A DNA stretch of 38,650 nt. It comes from Candidatus Sulfopaludibacter sp. SbA4. Lineage in GTDB: Bacteria > Acidobacteriota > Terriglobia > Bryobacterales > Bryobacteraceae. Position numbers and translations under genes: made by a program. Positions 35,035-38,650 of this stretch are shown here, one piece after another (positions within the stretch are counted from its first letter, which is position 1; each line of letters begins with the position of its first letter). Under the pieces are notes generated by a model. The model was not told the origin of the DNA, searched no databases, and saw nothing but the letters and a program-made list of their open reading frames with translations. The stretch is from positions 1-38,650 of the forward strand of contig OMOG01000623.1 of the NCBI GenBank assembly GCA_900290305.1. Direction: 5' to 3'.

Positions 35035-35348
35035 GATCGCGAAATTTTACGAGCGCGCAGAAACGAGGTTAAGCCGAAATAAAGCATCACCAGGGTGCAG
35101 AAGGCGGATACCGACAGCCAGAACAGGTCCCCGATGGGATCGGCCGAAGGGCCCTTCCGGTAATTCAGGATCAGGCGTCCCGTCTTGTACGCGAACGTCC
35201 CGCCGAAACACAAGAAAACAAAGCCGATGAACTCATTCCACAAGGTCCGTGCGGGCTTGATGACGGCGGGCACCACATGCCGGACGAACTCCCGCCCGTG
35301 GCGTGCTGCGATACGGCCGGCAGCGCGGCCGGTTGAGCTGCTGATCAC
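35031..35348 (-). CDS. Small membrane protein coupled to the acyl-CoA mutase
   Basis: A protein of about 105 residues with a basic N-terminus ([19 protein letters not shown]) and two hydrophobic helices ([19 protein letters not shown] and [18 protein letters not shown]). I do not recognise a family. Its TGA overlaps the mutase ATG, so the two are translationally coupled. The start at 35348 is GTG with a poorly spaced AAAGGGG; the GTGs near Val 24-25 are alternative starts. Confidence 0.6.
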   Translation of the reverse strand: MISSSTGRAAGRIAARHGREFVRHVVPAVIKPARTLWNEFIGFVFLCFGGTFAYKTGRLILNYRKGPSADPIGDLFWLSVSAFCTLVMLYFGLTSFLRARKISRS

Positions 35349-35534
35349 CCCTTTATCGTAACAAATGCCGTCCGGGAAGCGCCGCTATGGTGTCTGGTAC
35401 CTGGATTGCCGATAGATTTATTGGTTGTGCTTGTGAACCGGGGTCGCCTCCACTACAATCGGAACAGGTGGAAGCTGAGGCCCGACGGGTGGAACGCTGC
35501 TTGTACCCGGTGCATCCACTAAAGGGGAGAGTTT

Positions 35535-35846
35535 GTGGAAGAGCCATTGAAGCACCTGATGCAGGAATTGGGAAACGCGATTAACGATTCCCTTTCCGAA
35601 TCCGACCGGATCGCGGAGGCGATCGGCGAAATCAAGAGAGCCGGCTACGATGTCTTCCTTGTCTTGGAGGCCACCATTGGTTTCAACCGACGGGATGAAA
35701 ACAGCGAAGAGGACGATGAGGAACACTCCGAAGGAAACGAGGAACCGAAGCGTGGTTTTGAAACCACCGGTAAAATCAAGCTCACTTCCCAGGATCAACG
35801 CTTCTTGCGCGCCCTCAAAATAGCGGTAGACGAAGAAAATCGGTAG
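35535..35846 (+). CDS. Acidic hypothetical protein
   Basis: A 103-residue cytoplasmic protein with no signal peptide. It has an N-terminal helical half (LKHLMQELGNAINDSLSES, then RIAEAIGEIKRAGYDVFLVL) and a very acidic stretch (ENSEEDDEEHSEGNEE), then KIKLTSQDQRFLRALKIAV. It reads like a conserved acidobacterial protein of unknown function. The GTG start at 35535 has AAGGGGAG 5 bp upstream, which also supports this strand over the antisense frame. The TAG stop at 35844-35846 is immediately followed by a palindromic repeat. Confidence 0.7.
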   Translation: MEEPLKHLMQELGNAINDSLSESDRIAEAIGEIKRAGYDVFLVLEATIGFNRRDENSEEDDEEHSEGNEEPKRGFETTGKIKLTSQDQRFLRALKIAVDEENR

Positions 35847-35866
35847 CACAGGCATTCTTGCCTGTG
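35844..35866. repeat. Palindromic repeat directly at the stop of the acidic protein
   Basis: Arms CACAGGCA (35847-35854) and TGCCTGTG (35859-35866) form an 8-bp stem with loop TTCT, directly after the stop TAG (35844-35846). The stem sequence equals the copy in the SulP tail. It also lies 4 bp past the stop of the converging glycosyltransferase gene (35870). Confidence 0.75.
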
Positions 35867-35869
35867 TTC

Positions 35870-36853
35870 TTATTGCTGTATCACTTCCTGGTAGACCTCC
35901 CAGGTCTCGCGGACAGTCTTATCCCAGGTAAACAAACTCGCCCGCAATTCCCCGCGTCGCGATAACTCCTGCCTCAGCCCATCCCTCTCCGTCAGATCGC
36001 GGAGCGCTTGGCCCAGCGCTTCGACACTCTCGGGATCCACCAGAATCGCGGCATCGCCGGCCACTTCCGGGAGGGCGGAACGATTGGAGGTGACGATCGG
36101 AACGCCCGCCGCCATGGCCTCCAGCAGGGGCATGCCGAAGCCTTCATCCAGGGACGGGAAGGCGAAAATCATGGCGCCGGCGTAGAAAGCCGCCAGCGTG
36201 GCGGGCGAGACGTAGCCGGCCACCGAGATCCGTTCGCGCGCCGGGCTTTGCTCGATGCGCCGCAGGATCTCCTCGGAACCGTATCCGCAAGCCCCGGCGA
36301 GCACCAGTTTCCAGGAGCGGTCGACGGTCTCGAAGGCTTCCACCAACCGTGCGATGTTCTTCCGTTTCTGCACCGCGCCCACGTTCAGGATCACCTTTTC
36401 CCGCCCGGCGCCTGCCGGAAGCCGCAGTTTGCGGGTGCCGTGGTGGATCACCCGCACCTTCGCCGGATCCACACCCAGCAACGACACCACTTGCCCCTTG
36501 GTGAAGGCCGAAACCGCGATAATGGCGCTGGCTCGGGCTGCCGCATCGCGCGCCTGCACGGTGAAACGCGCGCGAAAATCGGGCGTCGAGTACTCGCCGG
36601 TCATCACGAATAGGTCGTGGAACGTGGCGATGGCGCGGCGCATGGGGAGGCGCGGCAGCCGCTGGTTCAGCCCGTGGAAAAGGACCGCCGAACGCGGCCC
36701 CAGCGGCTCGGCCAGCAGGCGCCGCCTCGCGTTGGGCGGGAGTTCGATGGATCGCGAACGGAGATAGCGGTGCGGGCGGTAACAGAAGTCGAAGCGCACC
36801 TCGGGATGCGCGGCCGCCACGCCTATCAGGATCTCGCGCGAATAAAGCCCCAC
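35870..36853 (-). CDS. GT4-family glycosyltransferase with missing start codon region
   Basis: A GT-B glycosyltransferase of about 327 or more residues. Family features are FHGLNQRLPRLPMRRAIAT, TFHDLFVMTGEYS, IIAVSAFTKGQVVSLLGV, ILNVGAVQKRKNIARLVEA and the donor-site E-x7-E motif in DEGFGMPLLEAMAAGVPIV. It probably adds a sugar to a cell-surface glycan. The GTG at 36853 is the first usable start, but about 15 more codons in frame upstream (IALDATYSIGGELSGVG, from 36898) match the expected family N-terminus and have no ATG, GTG or TTG before them. That is where the palindrome 36904-36923 begins. The true start may have been lost, or translation may begin at CTG 36892 or at GTG 36853. Confidence 0.8.
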   Translation of the reverse strand: MGLYSREILIGVAAAHPEVRFDFCYRPHRYLRSRSIELPPNARRRLLAEPLGPRSAVLFHGLNQRLPRLPMRRAIATFHDLFVMTGEYSTPDFRARFTVQARDAAARASAIIAVSAFTKGQVVSLLGVDPAKVRVIHHGTRKLRLPAGAGREKVILNVGAVQKRKNIARLVEAFETVDRSWKLVLAGACGYGSEEILRRIEQSPARERISVAGYVSPATLAAFYAGAMIFAFPSLDEGFGMPLLEAMAAGVPIVTSNRSALPEVAGDAAILVDPESVEALGQALRDLTERDGLRQELSRRGELRASLFTWDKTVRETWEVYQEVIQQ

Positions 36854-36903
36854 CCCCGAAAGCTCGCCGCCGATGCTGTAGGTGGCGTCCAGCGCGATAG
36901 TGG

Positions 36904-36923
36904 CACCGGCCTTCCGGCCGGTG
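36904..36923. repeat. Palindrome variant between glycosyltransferase and sigma-54 gene
   Basis: Arms CACCGGCC (36904-36911) and GGCCGGTG (36916-36923) with loop TTCC. It resembles the CAGG/CCTG palindromes but has ACCGG cores. It replaces the sequence expected to hold the glycosyltransferase start codon. Confidence 0.6.
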
Positions 36924-36941
36924 TGAAACTTCGTCGATAGG

Positions 36942-38015
36942 CTATGCGATCCCGTACTCCTTCATTTTGCGATAAAGCGTGCTCCGGCCGATGCGCAAAA
37001 TGCGGGCCGCCTTGCCACGCTCCCCGTGGGTGGAGGCCAACGCCGCCGAGATGGCCTGTTTTTCGCTCTGCGGCAGCGAGATGACCGGAGACTGTGGGGC
37101 AGGCCATCGTTTTTCGTGGCCTGCCACCTCGCTCTGCGGCAGCGAGATGACCGGAGACTTGGGCGCCAGGTGGAATTCCGGCACGTCGCGCAGGTCGGCC
37201 GGGTCGTTCGCCACCACATCCGCCAGGCGATCGAGCCCCGCCGCGGCGGTATGGTTCCGCAGCGAAGACGGCAGATCGGCCATTTGGAGCGCTCCTTCGG
37301 ATTGCATGGCCGTCATTCGCTCCACGCAGTGCTGCAACTCGCGAACGTTGCCCGGCCAGTCGTAGGCCAGCAGCAGGTCGAGAACTTCCTGGCTCGGGTA
37401 GAAGCCCCCCATCCCCTGCGGCGGCTGCAGGAAATGGTCGATCAGAGACGGGAGATCTTCTTTGCGGGAGCGCAGGGGCGGCAGGTGGATGTTGAAGACA
37501 TTCAGGCGGTAATAGAGGTCCTTCCGAAAGCGTCCCGCGGCCACTTCAATCTTCAGATCGCGATGCGTGGCGGCAATGATGCGGAGATCGACCTTGCGCC
37601 ACTGCAGCGAGCCGACCGCGCGGAATTCGCGCTCCTGAAGGAGCCGCAGCAGCTTGACCTGCATTTCGAGAGGCAGGTCGCCGATCTCGTCGAAGAAGGC
37701 GGTTCCCCCGTCGGCCAGCTCCACCAGGCCTTTTTTGTTCTCGGCCGCGCCGCTGAAGGAGCCCTTCACGTGGCCGAAAAGCTCGCTCTCCATGAGGGTC
37801 CCCACCAGCGAGCCGCAGTCGATGGGAACGAACTGCCCGCGCGGGTTGGAGTCGTGGATGGCGCGCGCGACTACTTCTTTGCCGGTGCCGGTCTCGCCCA
37901 ACAGCAAAACGGGCAGCCGGTTGCGGGATGCTTTATCAATTAAGCGGCGGATGGAGCCCATCTGCGACGACTGTCCCACGAGGGCGCGGGGACTGCCCGG
38001 GACGGTCCTGTTCAT
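36942..38015 (-). CDS. Sigma-54 activator, AAA+ with Fis-type helix-turn-helix
   Basis: A 357-residue enhancer-binding protein without an N-terminal receiver or sensor domain. The AAA+ domain has Walker A GETGTGKE (40-47), the sigma-54 contact loop GSFSGA (85-90, usually GAFTGA), Walker [11 protein letters not shown] (103-112) and the arginine-finger region [12 protein letters not shown]. The Fis helix-turn-helix covers about 317-354 ([18 protein letters not shown]). The decapeptide [10 protein letters not shown] occurs twice (287-296 and 309-318) because a palindrome and a 31-bp duplication are inserted in frame between the domains. It overlaps the RlpA-like gene by 80 bp. Its signal and target promoter are unknown. 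Confidence 0.88.
   Translation of the reverse strand: MNRTVPGSPRALVGQSSQMGSIRRLIDKASRNRLPVLLLGETGTGKEVVARAIHDSNPRGQFVPIDCGSLVGTLMESELFGHVKGSFSGAAENKKGLVELADGGTAFFDEIGDLPLEMQVKLLRLLQEREFRAVGSLQWRKVDLRIIAATHRDLKIEVAAGRFRKDLYYRLNVFNIHLPPLRSRKEDLPSLIDHFLQPPQGMGGFYPSQEVLDLLLAYDWPGNVRELQHCVERMTAMQSEGALQMADLPSSLRNHTAAAGLDRLADVVANDPADLRDVPEFHLAPKSPVISLPQSEVAGHEKRWPAPQSPVISLPQSEKQAISAALASTHGERGKAARILRIGRSTLYRKMKEYGIA
37063..37159. repeat. 31-bp direct repeats flanking a palindrome inside a gene
   Basis: Perfect 31-bp copies at 37063-37093 and 37129-37159 frame a 35-bp palindrome (37094-37128). Repeat plus palindrome equals 66 bp, exactly 22 codons, so the reading frame of the sigma-54 activator is kept. 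It looks like an insertion that duplicated its target, or slippage around the hairpin. Confidence 0.9.
37094..37128. repeat. Palindromic repeat inserted in the sigma-54 activator gene
   Basis: Arms GTGGGGCAGGCCA (37094-37106) and TGGCCTGCCAC (37117-37127) with loop TCGTTTTTCG. The left arm and TCGTTTT loop core match the copy at 25523-25543. It encodes the [12 protein letters not shown] segment in the activator linker. Confidence 0.8.
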
Positions 38016-38650
38016 TGGAAGAATCTAGTCGCACGACGAAGGCATTATTCTCACCAGAATCGTTCCGGATGCGCGCCGCCAGGGTCTCGGCGTCTTCCCT
38101 GGTAGTTTCGAAGCCCACCAGCACACGCCAGATGCCGGAATCCTCGTCCGGAGGCACCAGCCGCGCGGCGCCGTATCGGGATTTCATCAGCGCGAAGTAG
38201 CGCCCGGCGTTATCCGGATTGCGGAAGGCCCCGGTCTGGACGGCGAAAGTGCCGGACGAACCCGGCGGCGGGGCGGCGGGCGCAGGCGCCATGCGTGCCA
38301 CAGCCGCGGGCGCCGGTACGGCCGGCCGGGAAGCGGCGGCCGCCAGGACCAGCGGCCTGGCATCCCCCGGCTGCCCATTCAATGTCCCAACCACCTCCAC
38401 GCGCACCTGCGCCGTGCCGGGCTCGATCAGCCCGATGCTGCGGGCGGCGGCGCGCGACAGGTCGATGATGCGTCCATCCACGAAGGGGCCCCGGTCGGTG
38501 ATGCGAACCCGGATGCTCTTGTCGTTGCTGAGATTCACCACCCGCACCAGGGTGTTGAAAGGCAGCGTCGGATGGGCGGCCGTCAGCTCGTCCATGTCGT
38601 AGACTTCGCCGCTGGCGGAGAACCGGCCGTGGTAGGGATAGCCGTACCAA
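37936..38650 (-). CDS. rlpA: RlpA-like septal lytic transglycosylase with SPOR domain (partial)
   Basis: Only the C-terminal 237 residues are in the window; the 5' part runs off the end. The double-psi beta-barrel RlpA domain is visible in WYGYPYHGRFSASGEVYDMD, LTAAHPTLPFNTLVRVVNL and RITDRGPFVDGRIIDLSRAA. After an Ala/Pro linker comes a SPOR domain (GTFAVQTGAFRNPDNAGRYF to about VLVGFETTREDAETLAARI), which binds denuded septal peptidoglycan. RlpA cleaves glycan strands without peptide stems at the division septum. The last 25 residues ([13 protein letters not shown] and on) overlap the sigma-54 activator gene and look like a tail added after the SPOR domain. Confidence 0.87.
   Translation of the reverse strand, partial: WYGYPYHGRFSASGEVYDMDELTAAHPTLPFNTLVRVVNLSNDKSIRVRITDRGPFVDGRIIDLSRAAARSIGLIEPGTAQVRVEVVGTLNGQPGDARPLVLAAAASRPAVPAPAAVARMAPAPAAPPPGSSGTFAVQTGAFRNPDNAGRYFALMKSRYGAARLVPPDEDSGIWRVLVGFETTREDAETLAARIRNDSGENNAFVVRLDSSNEQDRPGQSPRPRGTVVADGLHPPLN

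Noticed and set aside
35418-35855. A 145-codon open frame on the minus strand with a hydrophobic stretch
   Set aside because: The plus-strand frame at 35535-35846 has a well-placed ribosome site and an ordered helical and acidic composition, so I kept that one.
1-38650. CRISPR array, tRNA, rRNA, integrase or insertion sequence
   Set aside because: No regularly spaced direct repeats, no RNA gene structure and no transposase or integrase motif were seen on either strand; the only direct repeat is the single pair at 37063-37159.

Overview
The window is about 38.6 kb of GC-rich (roughly 60-65%) bacterial DNA. Its gene content points to an acidobacterium of the Solibacter/Bryobacter type. The markers are two giant TonB-dependent-receptor-like proteins with an N-terminal carboxypeptidase-regulatory fold, a planctomycete-type cytochrome (PSD1)/DUF1501 pair, an ASPIC/UnbV (CRTAC1) protein, a Ser/Thr kinase with a TolB-like beta-propeller, an acidobacterial-style ECF sigma factor and many lone secreted proteins. 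This assignment is inferred from protein style; no rRNA or other taxonomic marker is present.

Layout. 1-770: a HigBA-type toxin-antitoxin pair with a palindromic operator and a second operator-like copy past the antitoxin. 847-6766 (minus): a tight operon of Tat-type aminotransferase, SulP transporter and TonB-dependent receptor, ending in a strong terminator. 6953-11965 (minus): PSD1 cytochrome, DUF1501 protein and a small secreted HExxH protein. 11998-14608 (plus): a TPR protein and a CRTAC1 protein. 14665-18060 (minus): a second receptor. 18350-24293 (plus): MFS transporter, GlmU-like/phosphohexomutase fusion and chitobiose phosphorylase. 24290-28577: ECF sigma factor, a small secreted protein, and a receptor kinase broken by a frameshift. 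28669-31682 (plus): a membrane-anchored protein, an esterase and a SUMF1-fold protein. 31703-33487: a secreted-protein pseudogene, an exported chorismate mutase and an MntA/HepT-like pair. 33538-38650: a split-type acyl-CoA mutase with a small membrane protein, an acidic hypothetical protein, a GT4 glycosyltransferase, a sigma-54 activator and a truncated RlpA-like protein.

The most coherent functional unit is the 18350-24293 cassette. The MFS protein would bring in a GlcNAc disaccharide. The GH94 enzyme closely resembles N,N'-diacetylchitobiose phosphorylase and would split it into GlcNAc and GlcNAc-1-phosphate. The fusion protein joins the two enzyme types that can use GlcNAc-1-phosphate, a GlmU-type uridylyltransferase fold and a phosphoacetylglucosamine-type mutase. 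The uridylyltransferase half keeps most recognisable motifs but lacks the usual nucleotide-loop Arg. The phosphorylase Shine-Dalgarno sequence lies inside a near-perfect 26-bp stem directly before the gene.

The second theme is a family of short palindromes built on GTGG-G/C-CAGGC...GCCTG-CCAC. At least ten copies are present. Five begin at or within a few bases of a stop codon, two form the C-terminal tail of the SulP protein, one sits where the glycosyltransferase start codon should be, and one lies in frame inside the sigma-54 activator between perfect 31-bp direct repeats. No transposase or REP-associated (RAYT) gene is in the window. I see no tRNA, rRNA or CRISPR array.
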